From positions 1-55,040 of the forward strand of contig SBEG01000027.1 of NCBI GenBank assembly GCA_009668975.1: DNA of 55,040 nucleotides, written 5' to 3'. The notes beneath the pieces were generated by a model, which saw only the letters and a program-made list of their open reading frames with translations, searched no databases and was not told the DNA's origin. Positions 8,824 to 17,029 of the stretch are shown here, one piece after another; the first letter of the stretch is position 1, and every line of letters begins with the position of its first letter. The stretch is from Deltaproteobacteria bacterium (GTDB lineage: Bacteria > Desulfobacterota > Desulfuromonadia > Geobacterales > Geobacteraceae). Made by a program: the position numbers and the translations under genes.

Positions 8824-9930
8824 ATGGCAGTACCGATGATCGATCAGTTGAGGGAACTCATAGTGCAGGCCGGAGGCAACGTGCAGACGGTCCGCGAGCT
8901 GGAACCGGATCAGGCAGTCGCGCACAACGCCCTCGACTCGTTCGGCTTCACCGCATTCATCGCGGCCATCGAGGAGCGGTTCGCCATCCGGGTCAGCGAC
9001 AAATCCTCGGTGAAGCTGCGCTCTCTGAATGACTTCGCGCAGTACGTCGAGGCCCAACACGCGCGGCCGGCGGACGCCGGCACGCGGGCCGCGAGCAGCG
9101 TCGCCGCCGAGGCGAGTGGCCTCACGCTCGACGGAGCGCAGCTCCATTACGAGGTCACCGGCAGCGGACCGCCCCTGCTCCTTTTGAACGGCATCGGCCT
9201 CGACCTGTCCGCGTGGGGTCCTCTGGCGCAAGCGCTCTCCGATGAGCGACAGTTGGTGCTCCTCGAAACCCGCGGATCCGGCCTGTCCGGTCCGCCGCCG
9301 GAACCGTGTACCACGGCCCGGCTCGCCGCCGACGCGCTCGCGCTCCTCGACCACCTCTCGCTCGGACCGGTGGACGTGCTCGGATTCTCGCTCGGCGGCC
9401 TCGTGGCGCAGGAACTGGCGCTCCTCGCGCCGAACCGGATCCGTTCGCTGGTGCTCGCCGCCACCGCGGCCCGCCTTCCGGGGCGGACTCGCCGCGTCAT
9501 CGACGCCTGGCGGCGGCTCCTCCTGGCAGGTGTAGACGCCGAGGCCTTCCGGCGCGAGCAGTTCGCCTGGGTTTTCGGTGCCGCGACCCTCGAGAGCGAC
9601 ACGCTGATCGAGGGGGCCCTGTCGACCTTCGCCGACGTGCCAGCCCCTTCGGCACGCGGCTTCGCCGCGCAAGCCGACGCCTGCCTGGCTCATGATACCC
9701 GGGAGCTGGCATCGCGCATCGCCGCTCCGGCGCTCGTACTCGCCGGCGAGGACGACGTACTCCTCCCCACGGCCGCAGCCGAGACGCTTGCCGGGCTTCT
9801 GCCCCGGGGGCGGTTCGAGCGCCACCCCGGCGGCCACGCCTTCTTGTCGGAGAGCACGCGCGCCGTGGCTGCGTCGGTGCTGCGATTCCTGGACGAGCAA
9901 CGCAAGAATGAATCAGCAACGGGAGAATAA
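8824..9930 (+). CDS. Acyl carrier protein fused to an alpha/beta hydrolase
   Basis: A 368-residue two-domain protein. Residues 1-80 look like an acyl carrier domain, with Ser39 in ALDSFGFTAF as the phosphopantetheine attachment site. After an Ala-rich linker, residues 100-358 form an alpha/beta hydrolase with nucleophile Ser189 (GFSLGG), an acid in GEDDVLLP (310-311) and His338 (PGGHAF). The ATG at 8824 follows a strong AAGGAGGG site; the frame continues upstream into the MITE and is not used. The upstream ligase probably charges the carrier domain and the hydrolase releases or transfers the acyl group, which is inferred from domain order. The last eight residues are encoded by a dispersed repeat, so the native C-terminus may be lost. 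Confidence 0.85.
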   Translation: MAVPMIDQLRELIVQAGGNVQTVRELEPDQAVAHNALDSFGFTAFIAAIEERFAIRVSDKSSVKLRSLNDFAQYVEAQHARPADAGTRAASSVAAEASGLTLDGAQLHYEVTGSGPPLLLLNGIGLDLSAWGPLAQALSDERQLVLLETRGSGLSGPPPEPCTTARLAADALALLDHLSLGPVDVLGFSLGGLVAQELALLAPNRIRSLVLAATAARLPGRTRRVIDAWRRLLLAGVDAEAFRREQFAWVFGAATLESDTLIEGALSTFADVPAPSARGFAAQADACLAHDTRELASRIAAPALVLAGEDDVLLPTAAAETLAGLLPRGRFERHPGGHAFLSESTRAVAASVLRFLDEQRKNESATGE

Positions 9931-10033
9931 GCGCAGAAGCAAGAGTGACAACGGGATGTCCTGCGAGGCGCTGAAGGGGGAACTTCTCCGGCGGCCTGAA
10001 TGGACAACGGCTTTCGGGAGTTCGTAAAGGGGC
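9904..10033. repeat. 130-bp dispersed repeat, copy 1
   Basis: It is nearly identical to 13856-13986, in the same orientation. Both contain AGAATAAGCGCA, AAGCAAGAGTGACAACGGG and GGGGGAACTTCTCCGGCGGCC, and both end in TTCGTAAAGGGGC. Differences are scattered substitutions and a one-base indel. The copy starts inside the hydrolase gene and supplies its last codons and stop. Confidence 0.85.
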
Positions 10034-10219
10034 AACGTTTCACCTTTTTACCGCTTTCATTATTCCCTGTGTTCCAAGATCCGCTGATTCCCCCAAATAG
10101 GAACTGAGAAACTTATGGGTGTCCCGCTCAATACCATCAGTGCCAGTATCGTGTGGAGATTCGAGGGAATAGCTGGTCCTACTTCACCTTTCAATGAAAG
10201 ATCAGACGGCAAGCAAACT

Positions 10220-10564
10220 TCAAGGCCCGCCTCTGGCCACCTCGATGACCGGCACCCGGGACAGGGCCGCCAGCTCTTCCCGAAGCGCCTCCGCCAGAAT
10301 TTCCATCCCGGGAGGGGCGCCGAGACCCATGTCTTCGGTCGGCATGGCGAGGAGGACCAGGTCCGGCTGCGCTTTCTCCAAGACGAGCTCTAGCGTGAGG
10401 GGGGTCAGCACCTCCCGGATATCCACGGAATGGATAATTCCTTGTTCTACGGCAAAGAGTTCATTCCGTGGGTCCGCGGTCACGATGGAAATATCCGGAT
10501 TCTTCTGCAGTTGCCTTATGACCTTGGCGCCGGTACGGCCGGCGCCGATGACAAGGATGCGCAT
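10220..10564 (-). CDS. Stand-alone TrkA-N-like Rossmann protein
   Basis: A 114-residue protein with the dinucleotide-binding motif GAGRTGAKVI at residues 7-16 and an acidic second-strand end (TADPRNE), as in the NAD(H)-binding TrkA-N/RCK domain. There is no second domain and no membrane segment. It is the last gene of a three-gene operon, 16 bases after the anion transporter. RCK domains normally gate ion transport in response to NAD or nucleotides, so a regulatory subunit for the transporter or channel is the obvious inference, though unproven. Confidence 0.75.
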   Translation of the reverse strand: MRILVIGAGRTGAKVIRQLQKNPDISIVTADPRNELFAVEQGIIHSVDIREVLTPLTLELVLEKAQPDLVLLAMPTEDMGLGAPPGMEILAEALREELAALSRVPVIEVARGGP

Positions 10565-10580
10565 GGGGGTAACCTCCTGT

Positions 10581-12320
10581 TCAAATCCAGCCGAGAAGAG
10601 CGATAAGGTAGAAGAGTAGTGCCAGGACTACGGAACTGACGGCGGTCATGATCAGGCCACAGCGCATCATCTTCCCACGACTCACAATTCCGGTTGCCGC
10701 TATTAGGGCCATTCTTCCGGATGCCGAGGGAAGTGAGTAACCGAAGGTTGTAGCCAAGGTAACCGGGATAACGAAACGCATCGCCTCCAGGGTAGGATCG
10801 TTTTGGGCCAGCTTGATCAGAACAGGGACGAACACCGCGGCAATGGTGGTGTTGTTCAGGAAATTGGTCATCAGGGCCGAGACGAGCACCAGAAGCAGGA
10901 GGCTCACGAAGAGTGGCAACTCGGTGACCAGTGGCGCCAAAAGGGTGGCGAACCAGGCTGTGACCCCGGTGCGGCTCAGTGTCTCCCCGAGCGAGAGACC
11001 GGCGCCGATGATGAAAAAGATCCCCCAGCTCACCCCTTTTACGTCTTCCCAGTTGATGATCTCCCGTATGGCCAGATAGCAGACGGCCAGGACCGCCACC
11101 ATGGCCGCGGAAAGGAGAGTGGTCGGCAGTCCGAGCGCTTTCTCGATAAAACTACCGCCGACAAAGAAAACCACCGCAACAGCCATCATGACGATGATTT
11201 CCTTCTCGGTCTTTCCCATGGGTCCCATCTCTTCCATGCGGCGATGGACCCCATCCAAGTTGAGGCGTTTGACCGGTGTGGGGGTGAGTCGCAACAACAG
11301 CCACCAGGTGAGAGGAAACACGACCAGAAAAGCCGGCACCCCGTAGTACATCCAGTTGACGAAGGACCAGGGGCGAATCTGGTTGATGAAGCCGAAGGCC
11401 ACCGCATTGGAGGCCGACCCCATGACCGTGGCCATTCCGCCGACACTGGCGCTGTAAGCGAGCCCCAGGACCAGGAGCGTCAAGACCTTACCCGCTTTTT
11501 CCGGATCTTCCACCTGCCGGGAGATGGTCATGGCCACCGGAATGAGCATCGCCGCGGTGGCGGTGTTTTCCACCCACATGGAAAAAAATGCCGCAACCAT
11601 CATCAATCCAAGGAGGATCGCTCCCACCTCCCCTCCCGAGGAGACGATGGTCTTGAGGGCCAGCCTCCGGGTGAGTCCGTGCTTACGCAGCGCCTCGGCG
11701 AGGAACAGGCTTGCCAGGATCAAAAAGACCACCGGACGGGAAAAGGTGGCGAACGCTTCGGTGGTGTCGGCCGTGCCGAGGGCCACCAGGGCGGCCGGGA
11801 CCATAAGCGCCGCGATGGGAAGCGAAACCGGCTCCAAGGCAAGAATGGAAGCGGTGAAAACGAAACCGGCCAAGGCACGGTGACCCTCAGGAGAAAGCCC
11901 TTCCGGAGTGGGAAGAAACAGGGTGCCGATGGTGAGAATGAGGACCAGACCGAAGCGGCCGATGAAGCGTGAGGTAAGCTTAATCCCGCCGATAAGAGGG
12001 GGAGTGAGGACCCGAAGCGGCTCGAAGGCCTGCCGCTCAACCTTTTCCTTCGGCTGTTCCAGGAGACGGGAGAATTCCTTGAGGAGCGGCTCCAGGACCG
12101 TTAGGGACCCCCGGGCCATTCTCGCGGCGAGGGTTCGGGCAACGGTAAGTACGCCACTTTTCCGCATGCTCAGTTGCCGTTGTTCCAGCCTTTGTCGGCA
12201 CTGTTCGCAGGATGACAGGTGATTTTCAGCCTCGGCCATCTCTTCGGTGGAGAGTCGCCCCTCGACATAATCGTCAATCCTGATATGACGGTCGCCCGCT
12301 GCATCACTCTTTTTTGGCAA
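10581..12320 (-). CDS. SLC13/DASS-type anion transporter with N-terminal zinc finger
   Basis: A 579-residue membrane protein. Residues 12-50 carry a zf-HC2-like motif (His34, Cys38, Cys41 in NHLSSCEQC), otherwise typical of anti-sigma factors. From about residue 125 it is a sodium-coupled di- and tricarboxylate/sulfate transporter of about 11-12 helices, with the paired substrate motifs ENTATAAMLIPVA and NFLNNTTIAAVFVP. The ATG lies inside the end of the upstream channel gene (17-bp overlap). The finger could sense zinc or redox state or bind a partner. The fusion looks native because the frame and linker are continuous. Confidence 0.85.
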   Translation of the reverse strand: MPKKSDAAGDRHIRIDDYVEGRLSTEEMAEAENHLSSCEQCRQRLEQRQLSMRKSGVLTVARTLAARMARGSLTVLEPLLKEFSRLLEQPKEKVERQAFEPLRVLTPPLIGGIKLTSRFIGRFGLVLILTIGTLFLPTPEGLSPEGHRALAGFVFTASILALEPVSLPIAALMVPAALVALGTADTTEAFATFSRPVVFLILASLFLAEALRKHGLTRRLALKTIVSSGGEVGAILLGLMMVAAFFSMWVENTATAAMLIPVAMTISRQVEDPEKAGKVLTLLVLGLAYSASVGGMATVMGSASNAVAFGFINQIRPWSFVNWMYYGVPAFLVVFPLTWWLLLRLTPTPVKRLNLDGVHRRMEEMGPMGKTEKEIIVMMAVAVVFFVGGSFIEKALGLPTTLLSAAMVAVLAVCYLAIREIINWEDVKGVSWGIFFIIGAGLSLGETLSRTGVTAWFATLLAPLVTELPLFVSLLLLVLVSALMTNFLNNTTIAAVFVPVLIKLAQNDPTLEAMRFVIPVTLATTFGYSLPSASGRMALIAATGIVSRGKMMRCGLIMTAVSSVVLALLFYLIALLGWI

Positions 12321-13131
12321 GGGTGATTACCTCTTCCTCGGTAAGGACCGAATTGGGGAGAGAGACGGTTCCTTCTCCCGTTTCGAGAAGGAACTTGACA
12401 CTGCCGATGGCCACGAGCTTTCCGGTATGTCCTCTGACTGTCAGGTGCTGTCCAGGGGCAAACGCCTCGCGAACGTGGAAACCGGCCATGACATTGCGTG
12501 CAATCTCCCTGCTTCCCCAGCCGAAGGCTATTGCCAGGGCCAGAGAGAGCGTTCCGATGAGGACCACGACTGTGAAGACCAAGAGGGTGGTTTCCACGCC
12601 GAGTTGGCCGACAGCGATGACCGCCACGAAGATCAAGAATACATACCGCATTCCCTGGCCGAGGGCGATCCCCCCCTTTACCCCGGATCGCTCGGCCAAA
12701 GCACCGATAGCGTTCCCGGACATGCGGGCGATTACTCCTCCGAAGATCAGAATCAGGAGCGCGGCGAAGATACTCGGGAAATAGGAAAGAATTCCGGTGA
12801 GCGCTTCCTGGACCCCTCCGATACCAAGGCTTTCAGCGGCGGCTAGAAAAAAGACGATCAGAATGACCCAGTAGGCGATCCGGGAAATGAACTCGGCAGG
12901 TAAAGATTCGATCCCGATCTCCGTGAGGGCGCGGGTAACGCCGATCCTTTCCGTCAGTTTGTCGAAACCGAGACGTCGGAGCAGAAGGACAAGTATCGTT
13001 CTGCTCAACCCCGCGGCAATCCAGCCGAAAATCACCAGTGCGAGTGCCGCGGCCAGTGAGGGAAGCCAGGATGAGATTTCGGTCAACACACGACCGAGGA
13101 TGTTGGTCAAGTAGTCATAGTCCCAGAGCAT
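12304..13131 (-). CDS. CmpX/MscS-like mechanosensitive channel protein
   Basis: A 275-residue protein with about five hydrophobic helices: AALALVIFGWIAAGL, RIAYWVILIVFFLAAAE, IFAALLILIFGGVIA, MRYVFLIFVAVIAVGQLG and VVVLIGTLSLALAIAFGWG. A short beta domain with MscS flavour follows (HVREAFAPGQHLTVRGHTGKL, then VSLPNSVLTEEEVITL). Gly- and Ala-rich helices and GxxARM motifs recall the conserved TM-helix repeat family that includes CmpX. It heads the operon with the zinc-finger transporter and TrkA-N gene, suggesting a joint ion or osmotic function. Confidence 0.8.
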   Translation of the reverse strand: MLWDYDYLTNILGRVLTEISSWLPSLAAALALVIFGWIAAGLSRTILVLLLRRLGFDKLTERIGVTRALTEIGIESLPAEFISRIAYWVILIVFFLAAAESLGIGGVQEALTGILSYFPSIFAALLILIFGGVIARMSGNAIGALAERSGVKGGIALGQGMRYVFLIFVAVIAVGQLGVETTLLVFTVVVLIGTLSLALAIAFGWGSREIARNVMAGFHVREAFAPGQHLTVRGHTGKLVAIGSVKFLLETGEGTVSLPNSVLTEEEVITLAKKE

Positions 13132-13197
13132 GGCAGGCTCCTGTATGCATTTTTTCGTTCTTATAATGAAAGAATACCGGCTTATTTAAATGTAACT

Positions 13198-13216
13198 GCA
13201 CTTTCAGTGCTGTCAA
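13198..13216 (-). promoter_or_regulatory. Possible promoter/operator of the channel operon
   Basis: Reading on the minus strand, a TTGACA-like -35 element (13216-13211) is followed at once by the palindrome GCACT-GAA-AGTGC (13210-13198). AT-rich sequence (ATTTAAATAAG) lies at the expected -10 distance. A dyad in the spacer could be an operator. No strict -10 hexamer is present. Confidence 0.3.
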
Positions 13217-13294
13217 TTGAGGCTGGAACCCGAGTTGAGAATGCTATCGACGAAAGGAGGTTCATTACCGAATTCGGAGTGATTCCTCGGGTGG

Positions 13295-13790
13295 TCACTT
13301 TTCAAGTGCCTCGATCGTCAGTCTGAATCGCTCATTGATGTCCCAGCGATCATCGTCCACCCACATTTCATTGCTGCTGCTCTGCAGCAGCAGCTTTGCG
13401 CAGTTGGCGGGAACCGTTCGCTGTTCTTTGGTACGTGTGTTGGGTGCGATGGACTTTTATGCATCCAGGAGGCGGAAAGTGACCTGCGGGTGGTGCATGG
13501 CGGCAAGCCTGAGCTGCCCGAAAGCAGCGATGACTATACCGGCAGAGGAGACCGGCACAAGGACCAAGCGCAACTTTCCGTCATCGTCGTAGCGGAGAGT
13601 TTGAGGGAACTTTCGCTCGGAAATACGTCCGACCGCTGCGGAGAGCCAGTCGATGCAGGTTATGGCCTTGAACGGATCATTTATCCCTGGTGACAAGGCG
13701 CGTAAGGCAATTTCGACAATTGTTTCAAGACATTTTCCACATCCTGTTCCTGGGTTCGGTGTCTGCCCAGGATGAAGGCGTAGGTCAAAA
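13295..13790 (-). pseudogene. Decayed DUF2254 membrane-protein C-terminus
   Basis: Three frames together recover the C-terminal half of a DUF2254 protein. GRHRTQEQDVEN lies in one frame. LETIVEIALRALSPGINDPF and the continuation through RYDDDGKLRLVLVPVSSAGI (13696-13457) lie in a second. MWVDDDRWDINERFRLTIE up to a stop at 13297-13295 lies in a third. SPGINDPF-AITCIDWL is the family signature. At least two or three frameshifts and the absence of the N-terminal membrane half make it non-functional. It abuts repeat copy 2. Confidence 0.75.
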
Positions 13791-13855
13791 AACTCGAAAT
13801 CTCAGGTGTCCAATTGGAGGGATGCCAGATGCTTTCCAGTCAAGCGAGGCAACGA

Positions 13856-13986
13856 AAGAATGAATCCGGAACGGGAGAATAAGCGCATAAGCAAGAGTGA
13901 CAACGGGATGTCCTGCGAGGTGCAGAAGGGGGAACTTCTCCGGCGGCCCGAGAGAACAGCGGCTTCCGGGGTGTTCGTAAAGGGGC
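13856..13986. repeat. 130-bp dispersed repeat, copy 2
   Basis: Second copy of the repeat at 9904-10033, same orientation, about 3.95 kb away. On the minus strand it lies inside a spurious open frame. It sits between the DUF2254 remnant and an AT-rich gene. Confidence 0.85.
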
Positions 13987-14032
13987 CGTGTCTCAACTTT
14001 TGACATTAATTAAATAGGGACTTCCCTGTTTT

Positions 14033-14074
14033 AATTTAGGGAAAATAGGGAGGAGTCCCAATTTTCCCTAAATT
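14033..14074. terminator. Perfect 14-bp hairpin followed by a T-rich tract
   Basis: AATTTAGGGAAAAT (14033-14046) pairs perfectly with ATTTTCCCTAAATT (14061-14074) around a 14-base loop. TTATCTATTTTTTC follows on the plus strand. It stands 17 bases beyond the stop of the 271-residue gene and may serve as its terminator, although the U-tract suits plus-strand transcription. The GGGAC/CCTATTTTCC words recur at 15326-15360. Confidence 0.55.
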
Positions 14075-14091
14075 TTATCTATTTTTTCTTG

Positions 14092-14907
14092 TTATGCTGA
14101 AGTGGAAGGTTTGGTTCCCGCAAGGTATAAATCGATCATTTCTTTGCTATAAAGAAATTCGTAGGTGTGCCCAACGAGTTCAACAAAATGTCGAGCGTGC
14201 GTCAGGTTACAATAAAAACTTTCTTCGGAGTTACCATTAAATTTAACGGTACGAGTTAAAAAAATCCATTCAGGGCGCTTAGGGATTTCAATATCTATTT
14301 CGAATGTTTTAATTTGCTGGTCGAAACCATATTTGTTGAACAGGTAGTTGCAAAGTTTCTCATTCAATTGCCGATTATTCAGTTCAAAATGAACTCCATA
14401 AATCATCTCGCTGGGGTAGTTTGTCAGTTCGAAGTGAACTTTGGAACAGTAGATACTTATTTTCTCATATAATTGATCTGCATAGTTGTGGCTGTTCATG
14501 ATATTTTGTGTGGCACCAACCACACTGAAATTTTGTAAAGCATTTCTGGTTACTGCGGGACTTGATGCAACAACTCTTTCATCGAACAATGGCGATTTTG
14601 CATGATTGAACCATTGGATGATTTCATGCTTTATTTTCTGATAGCTCCGGGTACGTTTTGTATGAAAGGTAAAATGTATATCAGCCTGAAGCTGAATTAT
14701 GATAAACATCAGAATCAGGGCTACAGATAAATTGGATAATGAGTTGGATACCTGTCTGTAATAGTCCAGCTTTTCAAGGGATGGGCAGGTTAGTGGTGCC
14801 GTTAGAACAAAGGTGTGAAATGAAATTAGAATTACGACAACAGAAAGGAGGATAAGCCTGAATCTGTTGCTGATTTCGCACTTGCTTATAATATCAAGAA
14901 CTTCCAT
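14092..14907 (-). CDS. AT-rich orphan membrane protein
   Basis: A 271-residue protein of no family I recognise. Two hydrophobic helices lie near the N-terminus (FRLILLSVVVILISFHTFVL and LSNLSVALILMFIIIQLQA), followed by a roughly 190-residue soluble part rich in Asn, Phe and Tyr, probably cytoplasmic. The start follows a clear GGAGGTAAG site. Base composition is very low in G+C (one 60-base row is 37%) compared with 60% or more nearby, and codon use matches that, indicating transfer. Related GGGAC...CCTATTTTCC words lie on both sides in inverted orientation. It stands alone with no operon partner. Confidence 0.7.
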   Translation of the reverse strand: MEVLDIISKCEISNRFRLILLSVVVILISFHTFVLTAPLTCPSLEKLDYYRQVSNSLSNLSVALILMFIIIQLQADIHFTFHTKRTRSYQKIKHEIIQWFNHAKSPLFDERVVASSPAVTRNALQNFSVVGATQNIMNSHNYADQLYEKISIYCSKVHFELTNYPSEMIYGVHFELNNRQLNEKLCNYLFNKYGFDQQIKTFEIDIEIPKRPEWIFLTRTVKFNGNSEESFYCNLTHARHFVELVGHTYEFLYSKEMIDLYLAGTKPSTSA

Positions 14908-15043
14908 CTTACCTCCGCCGGATGGTTAGTGGTAGAGTGTTAATTTCTACCATAGTTTTCTGAAAAAGTGCATATTTTAGACACACCATTCCATCCCAGA
15001 AAAATCCCTCATGCTGACAACCTTTCCTGAATTCGTATGCTAC

Positions 15044-15084
15044 AAAAGCCGCCCCTCAGATCCTGCCAAAGTGATCGGCTTTTT
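15044..15084 (-). terminator. Hairpin with conserved loop, copy 1
   Basis: AAAAGCCG pairs with CGGCTTTT around a loop containing CCCCTCAG-ATCCTGCCAA. The same stem and loop words recur at 28338-28382. It lies downstream of the HEAT-repeat gene on the minus strand and could end that transcript, although 280 bases separate them. Confidence 0.5.
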
Positions 15085-15101
15085 ATGGGGGCTCTTATAT
15101 A

Positions 15102-15269
15102 ATGTTGTTTATTGACACCAGTTTTAATTGCCAAATAGAATGTCTCAGAAGTCTCACCGCTTCCCTAGCGGAAGAGCGTCGCCAGGTGTGCCACCAAAAG
15201 ACCTGCATAACAGAACGCCTCGAGCACATGGAATGGATCCATAAAGCTCCGTTTGGTGCCACCCATTAA
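15102..15269 (+). CDS. Possible 55-residue ORF
   Basis: An ATG-initiated frame (starting MLFIDTSFNCQIECLRSL) with four Cys residues and a charged middle. It lacks a well-spaced ribosome site; only GGGGG lies about 12 bases upstream. I recognise no family. It may be a fragment or chance frame. Confidence 0.15.
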   Translation: MLFIDTSFNCQIECLRSLTASLAEERRQVCHQKTCITERLEHMEWIHKAPFGATH

Positions 15270-15360
15270 TCTTGTTTGCCATTCAGGGGGCAGATCTAAA
15301 CAAATTACAGAAACTGTTGATTGTTGGGACCCCTATTTGATTTTCCCTATTTTCCTATTT

Positions 15361-15993
15361 TCATTGTGCAGACACCCCGATCAACTCGATCGAGCGCTTC
15401 GCTGCTTCCCGTACCATAACAGACGGGTCTTGCAGTGCCTTTTCCAAGGCAGGAAGGGCGTCTTTCGCAACGGGGCCAATGCCGCCGAGAGCTTCTGCTG
15501 CCCGGGCACGCGCATCGGCGTAATACCGAACCGGTCCCTCGAGTTCCGGACCTTGCCCTTGGTAGGTCTCCAATGCCCGAATGATGTTGGGCACAGCAGA
15601 ACCAGCTTTCTCTCCATACTTCCGAAGCGCGGACAAAGCCCAGTATCTGATGTTCAGATTTACATCCAGAGCGGCTTCGGCCAACCCAGGAATCGACTCG
15701 GGATATGAAGGCGCCATGTGATTCAGTCCCATTACCGCAATCGTTCGCAGACCCGGGTTCGGACTTTCCAAAAACGCCAGCAGCATTTCACCACCGCTTC
15801 GATCTGCCTGGATAAGCTCCATAAAAGCCTGGCCACGAATATCATCATCTGGCTGACCCAGCAGTTCGAGCCACTGGTCCGCGCTCTTACCATGATACAT
15901 CGGCGTAGCCGCGGACGTGGCGGTTCCCCACAATAACACCAGCAGCAGTGTCCCCAAGATGGACCGGCAACAGCTTCTCATTTTCATGTTCAT
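15361..15993 (-). CDS. Secreted HEAT-repeat protein
   Basis: A 210-residue protein with a signal peptide (cleavage likely after TSAA, near residue 29) and helical HEAT/PBS-type repeats. Repeat cores include DDDIRGQAFMELIQADR, PGLRTIAVMGLNHM, LNIRYWALSALRKYGEKAG, ARARAAEALGGIGPVAKDA and PSVMVREAAKRSIELIG. Such repeats are protein-binding scaffolds and no catalytic site is visible. The upstream metallophosphoesterase stops five bases before this gene's start region, so the two are probably co-transcribed, and both products are exported. Confidence 0.8.
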   Translation of the reverse strand: MNMKMRSCCRSILGTLLLVLLWGTATSAATPMYHGKSADQWLELLGQPDDDIRGQAFMELIQADRSGGEMLLAFLESPNPGLRTIAVMGLNHMAPSYPESIPGLAEAALDVNLNIRYWALSALRKYGEKAGSAVPNIIRALETYQGQGPELEGPVRYYADARARAAEALGGIGPVAKDALPALEKALQDPSVMVREAAKRSIELIGVSAQ

Positions 15994-15998
15994 TTCCT

Positions 15999-16871
15999 TT
16001 ATGTCAGCGTCAATACCGTAGCTTCAGGCAGGCAGTTCAATCGTACAGGTGCCAGTAAATACCCCACTCCACGCGATACATATGTTTGTCTGTCTCCGTC
16101 CCGAACCAGTCCGGCGCGATATTTCTGTCCAAACTTGGATGGCATGACAGGTTGACCAAGGAACGGTACGACAATCTGACCACCATGCGTATGGCCGGAC
16201 AACACAAGGTCGATTCGTTCCCGCGCCGGTGAAATCTCATCATTAATGTCTGGATTGTGACTCAGCAGAATCCTGATCTTCTCTGTACTCATTCCCTTAC
16301 AGGCTGTGACCAAAGAACAGCTTGGCTCCCAGTAGTCATCAACACCTAGCAGGCAAAATGACGTTCCGTCTCTATTCAGCTCAACACCGCAATTCCTCAG
16401 CCAAACCAGCCCAATCTGTTTTGAAAAGGTCTCACATAATACCTTCACTACCTCCGGACCACTCCAGAAATCATGGTTTCCGAGCACACCGTACACACCA
16501 AGAGGTGCCTTCAGCTGAGAAAGTGCATTGACGCAGCCGATCAAATGCTCCTTTTTAAACTCACCGATTGATCCTGAAAGAAATTTGGTTGATCCGGTAA
16601 TATAGTCTCCGGTCATGACAATCAGATCGGGCTTTTCCGACATGATGAGCTGTCCAGCGGCGCTAATCAGCTTGTTGGGGACGATGGCAGAAGAGTGAAA
16701 GTCTGTTAGAAGACCGATTTTGAGACCTTGAAGCGCCGGTGGCAAATTTCTGATCTTCACTGGCACTCGAACAAGCTCAACCTGCCCGCTCGTAGTGTTG
16801 TAGATCCCCATTCCCACGGTTGCCGCAACAATGCCCCGAAAGCTGTATTTTAGGAAGTCTCGTCGTTTCAA
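15999..16871 (-). CDS. Tat-exported metallophosphoesterase (YaeI/YkuE-like)
   Basis: A 290-residue calcineurin-type phosphoesterase. The N-terminal KRRDFLKYSFRG is a twin-arginine signal. All metal-binding motifs are present in order: LLTDFHSS (D-x-H), MTGDYITG, VLGNHDFW, LLSHNPDI and LSGHTHGGQI. The closest functional groups are envelope phosphodiesterases such as YaeI/YkuE and UDP-diacylglucosamine hydrolase relatives; the exact substrate is unknown. Export through Tat implies folding with its metals in the cytoplasm. The HEAT-repeat gene follows five bases downstream. Confidence 0.88.
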   Translation of the reverse strand: MKRRDFLKYSFRGIVAATVGMGIYNTTSGQVELVRVPVKIRNLPPALQGLKIGLLTDFHSSAIVPNKLISAAGQLIMSEKPDLIVMTGDYITGSTKFLSGSIGEFKKEHLIGCVNALSQLKAPLGVYGVLGNHDFWSGPEVVKVLCETFSKQIGLVWLRNCGVELNRDGTSFCLLGVDDYWEPSCSLVTACKGMSTEKIRILLSHNPDINDEISPARERIDLVLSGHTHGGQIVVPFLGQPVMPSKFGQKYRAGLVRDGDRQTYVSRGVGYLLAPVRLNCLPEATVLTLT

Positions 16872-17029
16872 TCTGTTCTCATTTGTTTTTTGATGTCCAG
16901 TAGTTAGAGGTCAAGCAAAGACTTGGCCCATGATTGTTCGCGCGAACTTATGTTCTCTGCACATCACCACATCTCATTCCGGAATCTGTCAATAACTTTG
17001 AGACACTTCCTTTGTCCATCTTTCTAACT

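Larger units (their letters stand above)
14908..15360. other. 450-bp gap with hairpin and repeat words
   Basis: The gap holds a conserved-loop hairpin (15044-15084), a possible 55-codon frame (15102-15269), a near-palindrome around GTGCCACCAAA/TTTGGTGCCAC (about 15186-15262), and the sequence GGGACCCCTATTTGATTTTC starting at 15326. I see no other gene. Confidence 0.5.
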
